Part shown: positions 9,426-23,247 of the stretch, one piece after another | How the letters are laid out: each line of letters opens with the position of its first letter | How positions within the stretch are numbered: the first letter of the stretch is position 1 | NCBI GenBank assembly: GCA_009741485.1 | Contig: CM019228.1 | Coordinates: 13,998,657 to 14,062,656 of the forward strand | Length of the DNA: 64,000 nucleotides | Origin: Malurus cyaneus samueli | Taxonomy: Eukaryota; Chordata; Aves; Passeriformes; Maluridae | Direction of reading: 5' to 3' | The notes under the pieces: generated by a model | What the model was told of the DNA's origin: nothing | What the model saw: only the letters and a program-made list of their open reading frames with translations | Database searches by the model: none | Program-made: the position numbers and the translations under genes

Positions 9426-12400
9426 CTGTAAGAACATCACAGCACAGGACTCTGCTGGTCTCTTGAGGGAAGTGTTACAGGCACAGCCTGGAGCTGCTCT
9501 CAGAAAGTGTCAGACCAAGTTCATTATGGGATGGAGATACGGTCCCTCCCAGGGAAGAATGGGCAGCAATCCAGGGATTCCTACTGCCAACCTTATCCCT
9601 GGGCTTGCCTGTTACCAAAGGAAGCCACTCTGCCTGACCACAAACGCAAATCTCCAAACCCCTCCAGAGCCCAAGAACATCTCTCACCTGCTCAGCCCTG
9701 ACACTGCTTTGTCGTACACATTTATCCCAGGGCCACATCTGAACTCAACATGAGTACACAAAATCCTCCTGGTGCCTCCTAAACTTATGGTTTGTGTCTC
9801 AGCACCACAGAGTAAGTTCAGACCCAGGGCACAGCCTGGTTACACCTTTTTGCAGGGGGTGAGTTGGCCCCAAAGGAATCAAGCCCCAGTTTTCATTCCC
9901 AAGTCACCCCTTCATTCTGCAGCATGTACTGTGCTCCCAGGAGGGATCCCTTCCCACCTTGAGAGAGCTGCTAAAATCATTTTCTCCTCTGCACCCAGCA
10001 AAGGTCTGCAAGGTGACTGCCCTAAATCAGCTGCAGGCATTCAAACAGTCTCGCTCCCCTGCCCAAGGAAACCAGGACTGTGCTCCCCGAGCTCCCTTCC
10101 CATGCCAATCTGCATGGGAAACCAATTCCTATCAATCAGCACCCACACACGAGGCAGGCACCTGACCCAGCTCGGAGCCAACAGCAACCTCCTGAGTCCA
10201 CACGCAGAGAAAGAAGCAGAGGTGCCCTTCAGAGCCCTCGTGGTCAGCTGGATCTGCTTATTCACCACTGGCGCTCGGCTCTTGCATAACGCGATCCCGG
10301 CAGATTTCCCAGTTCCCCCTTCCCGCAGCGATCTGAGCGCTGCACATGGAGAGCACCTGGCCGAGGGAGGTCAAATGTGGACAAACAGTGCATAGAGGTG
10401 GAGGCAGCTGAGCCTCCAGGAGTTTTTAGCTCTGCGAGGGAGCAAAAAGCACTGGGATTCGCCCTCAGAGAGACGGAATTAGAGCTATGCATGGGAGGCT
10501 GGGGGGAGCTTGCAGAGAGTCCTGGCCAGTACACACCAGAGGGAAAAAACAGTCCAAAATACCACAGCAAGGACTAAAGCACCCATCCAGAAAGTGGATA
10601 GCAAACATAATCACCTCAACATCAATACACCCCTTTTCCCAGCAGGACAATCCCAAAGTGCCAGGACATGCTCCATGGAAGCCCTGAGTGAGGAGTCCAA
10701 GGAAACACTGCCCAGCTCAGGCACCCAGCTCCAGACAGAGCAGGGCAAGAACTGTGGACAGATGTCACAGCTTATCCCCAAAATTGGCCCTGTGGCAAGT
10801 GAAGTGCTGTTATGGAGGTGCTAAGATCATCAGAGAGCAGATTCCTTACTCCCAAAGCAAGGATATCCTTCACCATGATGGCAGCACATCCCTATTTCAG
10901 CTGTCAAACCCCCTCTGGATGTATAGGTCCCAACCCCCCAAACGGATTTTGTCCAAGCCAGCAGATGTTGCTGCTCTGAATACACACTTTCCTTTTTTAT
11001 TTCAACACAACCACAGAAATTTCAGACTGGTGAAAATTCTGGCATCACCATCACCCACCTTACCCACCAGCCCCAGCACAGCTCTTGTATCCCAGCCACT
11101 CACAATGACAGATCTTGCAAAAATCTTCAAAGATTTTCTTTTCAAAATATTATTTATAGCATTTCTCCTGTTTTTTGAGTGAAAAAGCTTCAGCTCCTCA
11201 ACACGGCAAACCTAAACACAGAGAGCTTGACAAGATAATTTACAGCATCAGTTCCTTAATAGGGCTTCAGTATAAAACTCCTGGAGTCTGAATTTCAGTG
11301 ACTTGGATTCTGCAGCCTTGACAGAGCAGCTACACACTGCAGTGCCATAAAAGAGCAGCAAATTATAATTTTAAGAGCTGCTTCCCAGTTCTGAAGGGAC
11401 ACTTGAGCTCCAGGAGGCTGCTCAGAATGCCAGTGCTGTGCAGGAGAAAGATGCTCCCAATTTTTAACAACTGTACCAAATCTCCCCAGATATAAACAAC
11501 AGATCTCCCTGTAAGGGCTCACAGGACAGGCTTATCAACAGAGCAAAGAGAAAAAGGTGAAAAAGGAGATAATAAAATGTTTTTTGTCTGCCAGCTCCAC
11601 AGCTGTGGTTTTGCTGATATCCTAGCAGCCAAAAATTGAGCTCTGGATGCTGGGAGGATGCTGCTGACACATAATTTGTAAATGCAACTGTGTGGCAGTG
11701 CTGGAAGTTCATAGGATGGGGCAAGGAATGAACAGCCCCAACTCACACTTGGCTCCCACAAGCACAAGGGATTCCTCTGGAATTGCTCTGAAAATTTCCT
11801 TCCTCCCAGCAAGGCTCAGCACCATTCTGGGTAGTCTAGTCCCCCCTGAAAACCTCACTTCTTGTCTCAGAGCTCTGAGAGGAGCAGGCAAAGAAACCTT
11901 GCAGGGAACCAAGACTGTCCCCGTGACCCCAGGCACAGCCAAATTCCTGCCCAAGCTGTCACAGGAAGTCAGGGAGCTCCCAGCAGCCCAACCCCGGGAC
12001 CAGAGCATTCCTGCAATCCTGGCAGCTCCAAAGCTACCCCAGCTCAGACAAACATGGCACGTATGACACGTTGAGGGACCCTGTGAGGTTCTGTCCAGGC
12101 CGGGAGCATCCAGCTGGTCTGAGGAAGCCAGAAACTCTGGGGATGGTGAGGGACAGGTCTGCAAACCAGCTCAAACACTCAGCAGAAGCTACACACACTG
12201 AGCTGAGGCTGTCCCCAGAGCAGGCACAAGGTGAGCACAAGGTGACCAGCACTTGGAGACTCAGGAGCTCTTGTCCTCCCTGTGCTAGCATCTCCCTCCC
12301 CCTCGGCTTTCACTCACTGTGGTTACACCACAACCAGTGAAATCCAGGTTTGTATGGCAGGAGCTGCAACTGAACCCCCAGCATCCAACCACACTCCAGG

Positions 12401-12571
12401 GACTTCACCCCAGTGTCATCCACGGCTCACGAGCAGCCTCTGGCTCAGCCTTCCCTTGGGAAAGCAGTTTCAGCCCTGGAACACACAGGGAGCACCAGCA
12501 GCCACATGAGGCCATTTGAAGGGCATCACTCAGCTCCCTGGGCACTATTTACCCAGCAATTGAACAGCATC

Positions 12572-12790
12572 TAGTGAGATTGGGAAGGAATTGTTCTTGG
12601 GAGGGTGGGGAGGCCCTGGCACAGGGTGCCCAGAGAAGCTGTGGCTGTCCCTGGATCCCTGAAAGTGTTCCAGGCCAGGCTGGACGGGACTTGGAGCACC
12701 CTGGGATGGTGGGAGGAGCCCCTGCCCAGGGCAGGGAGTTGGAATGAAAGGTCCCTTCCAGCCCAAACTATTCCATGACTCCATGACTGT
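12572..12790 (+). mobile_element. CR1 LINE 3' end
   Basis: The GGGAAGGAATTGTTCTTGGG block leads to a TTCCATGACTCCATGAC tail, an octamer-repeat CR1 terminus. Confidence 0.85.
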
Positions 12791-14049
12791 GAAAACATCA
12801 CTGTTTCTTATACCACTGACCTCTCCAGACTCAGAGATTAAGACTTGTTTTTCCCACTGTTTCTTTCACTGATTAAGTAGAAACCAGTTTATAAATTTCA
12901 CTTCTCCATCATACTGGAAGATAATGTAACATTAAGGGCTCTACAGCCATAGAGGAATAGTTGTACTTGTGGCCTAACTGGGAAACGCCCTTTGGAGTCA
13001 AGACTGCTGCAGGCAGAGGGAAGGAGAGGAATCAAGGACAGGGAACAAGGCAGGCAGAATTGGACAATTCAATAGCTGGGGACGGTATTTTATTTCCTTC
13101 CCAAGGGTGGGAGGCGGCACAAGAGATGCCACAGCCACGAGTCCTTGCTATGCCTGAGCAGCTCAGGATGCAGGACACAGCACAAGGACTTCCATGCAGA
13201 ATCCAGAGTCTACCAAGGCTCTCAGGATGAGGCTGAGCTCTGCCATCCCTCACAGCATTCCCACAGGGCACAGGGACAGGAGCTGCACTCCCCTTTGCTC
13301 ACTGCCAACAAAAGGCTCTTGTGCTACCACCCCCTCTCAGTGTGACCGTGCCGGACAACAGCTCCCTGATGGCTCAGCTCCTGCTTTGAGAGCATCCATG
13401 CCCACATCTGGAGCATGGATTCCCTGTCACCCCCACCCCACACTCCATATTTGAAATATGAGACGCCCCTGTTCCAGCAGACCACCTGTACAAGTGCTCT
13501 AAGGCACATCTCCCAGTAAACTGAGATTTTGCACGTCCATTGCTCAGAGTTATTAGGGGTATAAAGCCAGTGAAATCTCTGCTTCCCTTTCAGGCATGAG
13601 AAAACTCAAAAAGCACTTGAATTTGAACTCACATGCTTGAAACCAGGATATGGAACACTGAAAGCAACCCTCTTGGGGTTATTACTCTCCCCGGGTTCAA
13701 GGAAAAAAGGGATTTATGACAACTCAATCCCAGAACTCAAATACCCCAGGGAAGCAGGAGTCTGGCTCCAGAGGTATTTTCCCAGTGAGTTCAGCACATC
13801 ACAACTGGTTCAGCAGGGCTCTCACAAACCACAAGCTCCACGTGACAAACAGCTCAGATTTTCCCTTTCCTTCCTCTTTTCACCTTCCCCAAACCCAAGG
13901 AAGCACCAATCAACCCCAAACAAGCACACAGCAAGTGCTGGGCTGAGATTGCTTAAAAAAAACACGATTTAGCTCTATTTAAAGGCCAAGTAAATCTGCA
14001 GCTGGCTGCAGTCAGGAAGGGCATGGATTGGGAATGAGCAGGTTTAAGG

Positions 14050-14175
14050 GAAAGCCTGCAATCCTGGCTGCAATCCTGGTTGCAATCCTGGCTCAGCCAG
14101 TTGCAATCCTGGCATCCTCACCAGCCTGAGGGATGCAATCCAGGCTGCAATCCTCACCAGCCTGAGGGATGTCTG
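14050..14175 (+). repeat. Short local tandem repeat, TGCAATCCTGGC core
   Basis: TGCAATCCTGGC recurs five or six times with small variations, and a CACCAGCCTGAGGGATG unit is duplicated within it. It is a small intronic repeat cluster with no sign of function. Confidence 0.7.
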
Positions 14176-15661
14176 CAGCTCGGGTACTCACCACCTCCAC
14201 AGATCATGGGAATATTCCCTCCCAACCACCCAGCAGCTTCCTGAGACAGTTTCTAGGACAAACCCCTGCCCACACTGGGACACAACACCAAAGAGCTTCA
14301 GCAACATCTCCCAAGCACAGATTTAAGGAACATTTGGGCACACTGTAAGAAAGCAATAAGCACAGCAATCTGGAATTCTCATTCCTTTCCCCAGTGCTTT
14401 TCCACTTTAATTTGGCTCCCAATAAAGGAAAGAGGAAAAACCAGGAAGACGCCTCCTTGCTCCACACCATTTACAAACAGCCTTTCTCTCTCTGTGCTTT
14501 AGGAAGGGAAAAAAAAACTCCAGAGGAGCTTGGGGCAGGCAATTTGTCAGACAAATTCTCCCAATGTCACAATGCAGGACCTGGCATTGCCTGCCAGGAA
14601 GGTTCCATGCAACATCCCAGGAGCACATTTTGCCAACACCAACACTTCCTGGTCGGAGGCATCCCCGACGCGAGAGTTCCATCAGAACATTCCCTGCTGG
14701 GGAAGTGCATGGGTGTAAGGCTTGCTCAGGGCAAGAAAACCAACATTGCCAAGCTGAAAGGGCTCTGCAAGCAATAACTAGGCCTCTCCTCACTTTCTTT
14801 TCCTAAAGGAAAGAGGTAGAGCTGCTGGGTGGCTGTGCAGCAGAGGGCAAGCTCTTCTCAAAATGCAACATAGCCGAGCTGGGTGCCAAGTGCAGGGGCT
14901 CATTTCCTGAGTAACCTGTGTAAAACCTGCACAAACGCGCACAGACGTCAAAATTCTTCCCCTGCCAAAATGAGAATCACAGCAAAAGGCACAGCTCCCT
15001 TCCCCTCGTTCCTCAGTGTTATTTCAGCAGTGCTCCCACTGACAAGACTCCCACCCCAAATACAAGGATACCCTAAAACCAGCCCATCCCACTGCACACC
15101 TTCAGGACTGGCTATTATACCACATTTCTGCCTCTCTCATGTGCTTGGTGCAGGTTTTCTGCCAGGAAACCTCAGCAGTGGGCCCGGAGATAAACTAAGC
15201 CACAGTGCAGATATCAGCAGTTATGGTTGGCAAAGGGACTTTGTTGTTGAGGGTTTTCATTGAAAAAAAAAAAGAAAAGAAAAGATAACTAATGTTAAAA
15301 AAATTAAAAGCAAGCACTCCCACGCCTCCTACCATGCTGTGCTATCTCCTCTGCACCTCTGGAGGGGCTGGTGTGGCCCTGGCTGATAAGGGTATCAGCC
15401 CTGCAAACACGGGCACCCACGAAGCTCCTGGAGGCACTGGTTTAGTGTTTCACTGCTCCCACCATCCCCCAGCTCTGCAGGGCACGGGCAGCTCCCTGAG
15501 CTGCTGTGACACGGAACAACCCCGACCACACTGCCACCCGACACTGCTCCTGATCCCCAAAATGGGCTTTCACCCCTTCCCTTCCTGCCAGAGCAGAATT
15601 AAAGGAACTTGGCATAGGGAAAGGACCTCCAAACGTGCTAAGAAGGAAACGCTTTAAGAAG

Positions 15662-17878
15662 CCGGGAATGGCTGTGGGGAGCTGGGAATGGCTGTGAGGA
15701 GCTGGGAATGGCTGTGAGGAGCTGGGAATGGCTGTGGGGAGCTGGGAATGGCTGTGGGAGCTGGGAAGGCTGTGGGGGTGGGAATGCTGTGGGGAGCTGG
15801 GAATGGCTGTGAGGAGCTGGGAATGGCTGTGGGGAGCTGGGAATGGCTGTGAGGAGCTGGGAATGGCTACAGGAGCTGGGAATGGCTGAGGGGAGCTGGG
15901 AATGGCTGTGGGGAGCTGGGAATGGCTGTGGGAGCTGGGAATGCTGTGGGGAGCTGGGATGGCCGTGGGAGCTGGGAGGCTGTGAGGAGCTGGGAATGGT
16001 CTGGAGCTGGAATGGTGTGGGAGCTGGGGTGGCTGTGGATGGGATGGCTGTGGAGCTGGGAATGGCTGTGGGGAGCTGGGACGGCTGTGGAGCTGGGAAC
16101 GGCTGTGAGGAGCTGGGAATGGCTGTGGGGAGCTGGGAACGGCTACAGGAGCTGGGAATGGCTGTGGGGAGCTGGGAATGGCTACTGGAGCTGGGAATGG
16201 CTGAGGGGAGCTGGGAATGGCTTGGGAGCTGGAATGGCTGAGGGGAGCTGGGGGGATGGCTGATGGAGCGGGAGCTGAGGGGAGCTGGAATGGCTACTGG
16301 GACTGGGATGGCTGATGGGAGCTGGGAATGGCTGAGGGAGCTGGGATGGTGATGGGAGCTGGGAATGGCTGTGGGGAGCTGGGATGGCTTGGGGGACTGG
16401 GAATGGCTGTAGACTGGGAAGGCTGTGGGGAGGTGGGAATGGCTACTGGAGCTGGGAATGGCTACGGGGAGATGGGATGGCTGTGGGGAGCTGGGAATGG
16501 CTGTGAGGAGCTGGGAATGGCTGTGAGGAGCTGGGAATGGCTACAGGCAGTGGGAATGGCTGTGGGAGCTGGAATGGGTGGAGGGCTGAGGCTGTGAGGA
16601 GCTGGGAGGATGTGCGGAGCTGGGAATGGCACAGGAGCTGGGAATGGCTGTGGAGCTTGGAATGGCTGTGAGGAGCTGGGAATGTCTGCTGGAGTGGGAA
16701 TGGCTGTGAGGAGCTGGGAATGGCTGTGGGGAGCTGGGTAGGAAGCTGGGATGGCTGTGGGAGCTGGGAATGGCTTGAGGAGCTGGGACGGCTGTGAGGG
16801 AGCTGGGATGGCTGTGGGGAGCTGGGAATGGCTGTGAGGAGCTGGGAATGGGCTGGAGCTGGAGCGTGGGAGGAGCTGGGAATGGCTGTGAGGAGCTGGG
16901 AATGGGTACAGGAGCTGGAATGGCTATGGGGAGCTGGGAATGGCTGAGGGGCTGGGAAGGTGTAGGGAGTGGGAATGGCTGATGGGAGCTGGAACGGCTG
17001 TGGGAGCTGGGAATGCTGAGGGGAGCTGGGAATGGCTGTGGAGCTGGAATGGCTGATGGGAGCTGGGAATGGCTGTGGGGAGCTGGGAATGGCTACAGGA
17101 GCTGGGAATGGCTGTGAGGAGCTGGAATGGCTTGTGAGGAGCTGGAATGGCTGTGGGGAGTGGGAATGGCTGTGGGAGCTGGGAATGGCTGATGGAGCTG
17201 GGAATGGCTGTGGGGAGCTGGGAATGGCTGTGGGGAGCTGGGAATGGCTGATGGAGCGGGAATGGCTGTGGGGAGCTGGAATTGCTGTGGGAGCTGGGAA
17301 TGGCTGAGGGAGCTGGGAATGGCTGTGGGGAGCTGGGAATGGCTGTGGGAGCTGGGGAATGGCGTGTGGGAGCTGGGAAGTGTGGGAGCTGGAGATGGCT
17401 GTGGGAGCTGGAATGGCTGTGGGGGAGCTGGGAATGGCTGCTGGAGCTGGGATGGCTACAGGAGCTGGAATGGCTGTGAGAGCTGGGAATGCTGGGGGAG
17501 CTGGGATATGGCTGTGGGAGCTGGGAATGGCTGATGGGAGCTGGGAATGGCTGTGGGGAGCTGGGAATGGCTACTGTGGGGGCTGGGAATGGCTGTGGGA
17601 GCTGGGAATGGGCTGTGGGGGACTGGGAATGGCTGTGGGAGCTGGGATGGCTGATGGGAGCTGGGAATGGCTGATGGGAGCTGGGAATGGCTGTAGGGAG
17701 CTGGATCCTGAGCATGCAGCTGGGAATGGCTACCGAGAGCCAGGTTCTGGGCATGGAGCTGGGAATGGCTGTGGGGAGCTGGGTTCTGCACCTTGAACTG
17801 GGATTGATTGTGGAGAGACAGGCTCTGCACATGGAACTGAAAATGGCTGTGGGGAGCTGGGCTCTGCACATGGAGCTT
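15662..17878 (+). repeat. 20 bp minisatellite, about 2.2 kb (100 or so units)
   Basis: The unit GCTGTGGGGAGCTGGGAATG is repeated about 100 times, with GCTGTGAGG, GCTACAGG, GCTGATGG and GCTGAGGG variants. From about 17,700 it decays into a longer-period tail with TCTGCACATGGA inserts. The array creates long meaningless open frames on both strands (one of 355 codons on the minus strand), because three units equal a 20-residue period. The plus strand is rich in G runs. It lies in OSBP2 intron 1. Confidence 0.97.
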
Positions 17879-18721
17879 CCAAAACTGCCAGAGGAATCCC
17901 TCCAGTCACCCCTATTCGCTGCTTGCTTAACTTCACAAGCTAAAATACCAAAGATCCAGAGGTGGAAAATCCCACCAGGACTTTGGGGCAAACACCCACC
18001 AAGACGTTCAGCTGCTGCTGAGTTTATCCCATCAGTTACCAGCTCATGGAAGGTCTGTTCCAGATCCCATCTCTTCCACAGCCACCAGGATACCCCCCGG
18101 ACCCGGGCCAGGCCTGGCTCACGTGCTCAGCAGCTCATTTTGACCACTCACAAGGCTCATTTGACAAGAAATAAATGTTCTGCAGCAGATGAGAGCCTCA
18201 AGCAGTCATTTTTCTCATTACAGCCTCGGCTTCCAAGTTTTTACTGGTCCTTCAGCCCCTGGGAAGTATGCTAAATGATCAGCATAAAGATCAGCCACAG
18301 TCAACTTGTGTTTATCTTTTCTCACCAGCACAGCCAAGGACATAATAGCACAAAGGGCACACACAGTCAACATTAAAACCCAATTTTTATTCCTATCCCA
18401 TCAATTCCTGTCCCATTTACAATATTCAGACTGGTTAAAAAATCCTGGTTTTCCACACTACAGACTTCAGGGTTGTATTTGTTTCAAGCACAAGACTTAT
18501 CCCATCTTTCTGAGATGGAAGGTGGGTAGAAGAGCTCACTTCCAGGAATTTTTCCCTTTCTGCAAGTTACTGTCAATGTTAATGTTTGCAGTACCTAATA
18601 AATTTCCCTCAGTGACAGCACATGAATTACAGTCTGTGACCTCAAACATCACTCTAAAGTCATCGCACTCCTGACTTCTTGCCAGCTTTCAAACAACACT
18701 CAATTATAGCCCAGGACCTCT

Positions 18722-18812
18722 GTGTGGATGAGATATTTCTTAGGGACAGATATCTAGATGCAGAATCTCTTTCTGGATGAAATATTCCTTCAAGATAGAT
18801 ATCCGGATGCAA
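18722..18812 (+). repeat. Imperfect 50-odd bp direct duplication
   Basis: Two adjacent segments share GGATGARATATTYCTT and AGATATCNRGATGCA. This is a small AT-rich intronic tandem duplication. Confidence 0.55.
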
Positions 18813-19739
18813 AGCCCACATGGTTGCATAAATATATTTTTTCCTCTATTTTAAGGCACGAGAAGATTAAACTTCACATTTAAAAGCTGAACTTCTGCTC
18901 TCAGCCCTTGACTGAAATCCTCAGCTCAGCACTTTCCTATGCGTTTATGTGGAGGGATGTTTCAGGTGTGCGTCCCGTGCAGATGCAGAGATGTTCCTGT
19001 AGTTCCATCTTTTCCCTAAACAGGGGAAACAGCTGCTTCTGCTCAAGGAAAACACCCAACACCAGCCAACAGCAGCGGCTTCTGCAGCCTCCTGCAATCA
19101 CCCAGAACATCATTCCATGAGAAATCCATGCTCAGCTCTGCTGTCAGCATATCCTGCTTCTGGGAGCAGTCACCCCTGGAGCAGTGGGCAGCAGAAGCAG
19201 CTGCCTGCTTCCAGAACAGATTCCAGGGGGCAGGAAATCGTTACTTGAGAGCAGAAAAAGGGAGCACGAACACACAAGGTGCCTCCATGACCTCCGCTAC
19301 CCAGGAAATGATCAGATGATCCCTGAAGCACACAGAGTGTGGAGGTCAGCAATCTTGGGAAGAGAAGGTTTTCTGTAAAAGCAAAGGAAATTGAGAGAAA
19401 TGCAAGCAGCACAGCAAATCATGTCAGCACTGAGTGCAAGGGGCACCAAGGCACAGTGCAAGACCTTTCCCATCCCTTACGACACCACCCAAAAAATAAA
19501 AAATGTTGGCAGCTGGCATTCCAGCTGCTGAAGATGCCAAGAGCTTTACTTAAAAGAGAAATCAAGAGTTAACCACTTACTGGGCCACAACTGGGACTGA
19601 GGGTGCTCTTGGATCAGATCCTGCAGGTGCCCAAGTGATCTTGGCCATCAGCTTGGGGACAGGCCTGGCACATCTCAGCTGCTTCACTGGGAGACCCGAT
19701 GTCCTTCTGCATTGTCTCAGTGCCAGCACCAGGGTGAAT

Positions 19740-19996
19740 GGCTTCCCACTGCCAGAGGGCAGGGATGGATGGGATATTGGGAAAGAATTGTTCCTGAGAG
19801 GGTGGGGAGACCCTGGCACCTTGAGGGTGCCCAGAGAAGCTGTGGCTGCCCCTGGATCCCTGGCAGTGTCCAAGGCCAGGCTGGACATTGGGGCTGGGAG
19901 CAGCCTGGGACAGTGGAAGGTGTCCCTGCCATGGCAAGGTTGGACAAGATGCTATTTCAATTCCCTTCCAACCCAAACGATTCCATAAATCTATAA
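19740..19996 (+). mobile_element. CR1 LINE 3' end
   Basis: It contains GGATGGGATATTGGGAAAG, GGACATTGGGGCTGGGAGCA and a CCAACCCAAACGATTCCAT tail. Confidence 0.88.
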
Positions 19997-20551
19997 CCCA
20001 AGACATGCTCTGGATTCAGCGTTCAGAGCTGTCCATTTACTGCAAAAACCCTACGGATATTGACTGTGGGTTCCAGGGAACAGCCAAGAGGGAAGGCAAA
20101 ATCTTTGACCTTCACAAGGGACAGCTCTCACGCACAGACAGGGATGACTTGCAGCTTGCAGCGAATTTCCCAGCTGCTCAGAACAGACTCTCAGTGCTAT
20201 TTCAGTGCATTGTGTTGCAAGACAACTTGTGTGGTGCAACAAAAGCTCAGAGGTTTTAATGCAGAAACATTTGAGTTGTTTCAGCACAATCTTAGTCCTG
20301 CCCTCTGCTCCCATGCCCTTCATGCTCCCCTGGCCAAGCCTGGCCACCATCTCCCTGCCCAGGACCCCTTCACACCTCCCAAAAAGACCAGCTGCCATCC
20401 CACCCCTCTGCTCCCAGCAGGAAAGGTTCACATCCATAAAAGCAGAATCAGCACTTTACCCAAAGTCACCCCTTTCCATTCCAGCTGTCACTCAGGGAAA
20501 CCAAGGGGCTTCCAAAGCAGCCTGCTGGACACACAAAGGCAAACAAGTGAT

Positions 20552-20890
20552 CCACAGAATCATGGAATGGGTAGGAAGGGACCTTAAAGCTCATCAAGTG
20601 CCACCCCCTGCCATGGGCAGGGACACCTTCCACCATTCCAGGATCCTCCAAGCCCCAATGTCCCACATGGCTTTGGACACTGTCAGGGATCCAGGGGCAG
20701 CCACAGCTTCTCTGGGCACCCTGTGCCAGGGTCTCCCCACCCTCAAAGGGAACAATTCCTTCCCAAGATCCAATCTAAATCTACTCTCTTTCAGCTTTAA
20801 GCCATTCTCCCTTGTACTGTCACTCCAAAGGCTCTTGTCCAAAGTCCCTCTGCAGCTCTCTTGGAGCCCCTTTAGCTGGTGTTTCTTCAT
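20552..20890 (-). mobile_element. CR1 LINE 3' fragment
   Basis: It starts at the ACAGAATCATGGAATGGG tail, continues through GGGACCTTAAAGCTCATC, and reaches the deeper CCCCTTTAGCTGGTG block. Confidence 0.88.
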
Positions 20891-22479
20891 GAGAAAAACC
20901 CCAATTTTACATCTTGCTTGGCCCGACAACTCCGCAAGCTCCCCCTGCCCCCCCCCAGCTGCTCAGGCTCGGGGGAAACAGCAGGATTGTGCCAGGAGGT
21001 CCAAAAATCTCCCCCTGAAGCCCAGGTCCTGGTGCTTCACAAAGGACATTTAAACCCTCTTTTCCCAAGAGCTCATGTCCAGCAGTTCCTGTCACAGGGA
21101 CAATGCTGGGAATGGTTTATTTTTAGCTCTCAGCCGCTTTCATTTCTGTAGGAGCCACATCCGACACTGCCTTCAACAGAACACCTCCTCCCCTGCCTCT
21201 CAAACAATTGAAAACCTGACTGCTGGGACAGAAGCAGGGATTCTGGCTGCTCACCAGGACAAATCCCACCGGAAGAGGGGAGCAGAGAGGTGCCACACAC
21301 AAGCTGGGTGCTTTGCCAGTGCAGGAAATCAGGGAAATCAGGAGAAGCAGAGAGACATTTGCCATGTGTCCCAGCAGGATCCGTCAGCGATCCACGCTCC
21401 CAGTGAGGTGTGAGACAACAAACAAACACCAGAAGCGCAGCCAGCACCACAAGGAATCCAGTCTTTTCCAAAGCTTTTTGTCTTTTCCAGCCAACAGCAG
21501 GGAGATGAACGATGCTCTCCAGTTTAAAACTCCTATGAGGTGAAGAGCACCTATTTATACAAATGTTTAAACAGATAACAGGCCCAGCTTGGCCTAGAAG
21601 CCCCTCTGCATCCATGTGCTCCTTGAATGACTCCAGGAAGTGACTCGTGGCCCCTCTCTCCAGCAGAACGCTCAGCCCTGAGGGACTCACCCTGGCAGGC
21701 TCAGCCACTGGAAAGATTTCACCAAAAGAGCCCAAAGATTCCACCACAGAAGCCCAAAGGATGGCAGGGAGGACATGGGAAGTGTCCCAAGGGAGACGGA
21801 AGAGCCCAGCTGAGCTGCAGAGGAACAGGGCCCAGTGCTCAGCGGGTTTCCAGAGCAGGACTTCATCCAGAGGACAAATAAAGCTGTGACCATCCTCCTC
21901 CTTTTTTCCCATAATCCAGCAAGCTGCTTGAAAACTCATTTTTCTTATCTTCTCTGCCCAGTTGTATTTATTTAATCTTTTACAGGAAGAAAAGCAGGTT
22001 GAAACCTTCTATTTTTTATTCACTTTTATTTTACCAGCAGTTAAAAAAATGCTGTAAAAGGGGTTAGACACCAGGCCACTGCAGGGAATTCCCCCATATG
22101 AACATATTCCAGGAGTTTGATGATCCTTGTGGGTCTCTTCCAATTCCAGGATTGTTATGATACTAAGAAGCAGACAGCAGTGAAAAGCAGCACAATGCCC
22201 TTTTCCCAAGTGAGGGAGCGGGATCACATCGCATCCAGGCTCACTTAAGCTAAGCTGTTCCGACTCCAACACTTTGCACATGGGAGCAGATTCTTTTTAT
22301 AGAGACCTGGCATGGCACAAACACTCCTTGTGAGGTTGTGTTTGAGGGATAAAGGTGCAGCAAGCGGGACATGCCCCCACGAATTGCCATCACAGGACTG
22401 CACCGATCCCACACAGGGATTTCAAGCACCTCTGCTGGGTTTACATCAAGCCAGCAGCTCCATAAATAAACCAACTTGT

Positions 22480-22582
22480 AAATTAAGACTACGCCTAATG
22501 GTATAATGGACTATTATATGATATAACGACAATGGTGTATTTTGAATTTGGAAATTAAAACTGCACCTAACGATAATAATGG
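22480..22582 (+). repeat. Pair of imperfect AT-rich direct repeats
   Basis: AAATTAAGACTACGCCTAAT at about 22,480 and AAATTAAAACTGCACCTAAC at about 22,552 are similar over roughly 30 bases and lie about 72 bases apart. The cause is unknown. Confidence 0.45.
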
Positions 22583-22879
22583 AGTTTATGTACATGCCTC
22601 ATGGGACAAAGCGCTTACTACTTATTTCCTTTACAAAGCAAATGGAAAACAGCAGAACTATTTGAAGGATGGTGTCTTGAATGTCAAACAAAACTCCAAC
22701 TCCCTCTGTACCCATGAGGATGCCTTGCTTCAGGGCAATGTCTGATTAAATATCGGTGTTTTAGCTACTTTACAAATTCCTCCTTTCTAAAACTATAGAA
22801 ATTGTAAATCTTCATGGAAATGCCCTGGGCCAAGTTCACAACATTAAAACCTCACTGCATAAAGGTTGAGTGAATTGGG

Positions 22880-23247
22880 ATTGTTCAGCTTGGAGAGGAG
22901 AATGCTCCTGGGATGCCTCAGACCCCCTTGCAGGGCCTAAAGGGGCTCCAGGAGAGCTGGAGAGGGACTGGAGACAAGGGATGGAGGGACAGGACACAGG
23001 GAATGGAGGGAGGGGATGGATGGGACATTGGGAAGGAATTGTTCCCTGGGAGGGTGGGGAGGCCCTGGCACAGGGTGCCCAGAGCAGCTGTGGCTGCCCC
23101 TGGATCCCTGGCAGTGCCCAAGGCCAGGCTGGACATTGGGGCTGGGAGCAGCCTGGGACAGTGGAAGGTGTCCCTGCCATGGCAGGGGGAGGCACTGGAT
23201 GAGCTTTAAGGTCTCTTCCCACCCAAACCATTCCATGATTTCGTGAT
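22880..23247 (+). mobile_element. CR1 LINE 3' end
   Basis: It runs from AGCTTGGAGAGGAGAATGC through GGGACATTGGGAAGGAATTG to the tail CCATTCCATGATTTCGTGAT. Confidence 0.88.

Noticed and set aside
9772..10395. 207-codon plus-strand frame in OSBP2 intron 1
   Set aside because: No recognisable domain, uneven composition and no splice or polyadenylation context.
16924..17991. 355-codon open frame on the minus strand rich in Ser, Pro, His and Gln
   Set aside because: It is produced by the 20 bp minisatellite: three units equal 60 bases, so a 20-residue period stays open in several frames. No splice or start support.
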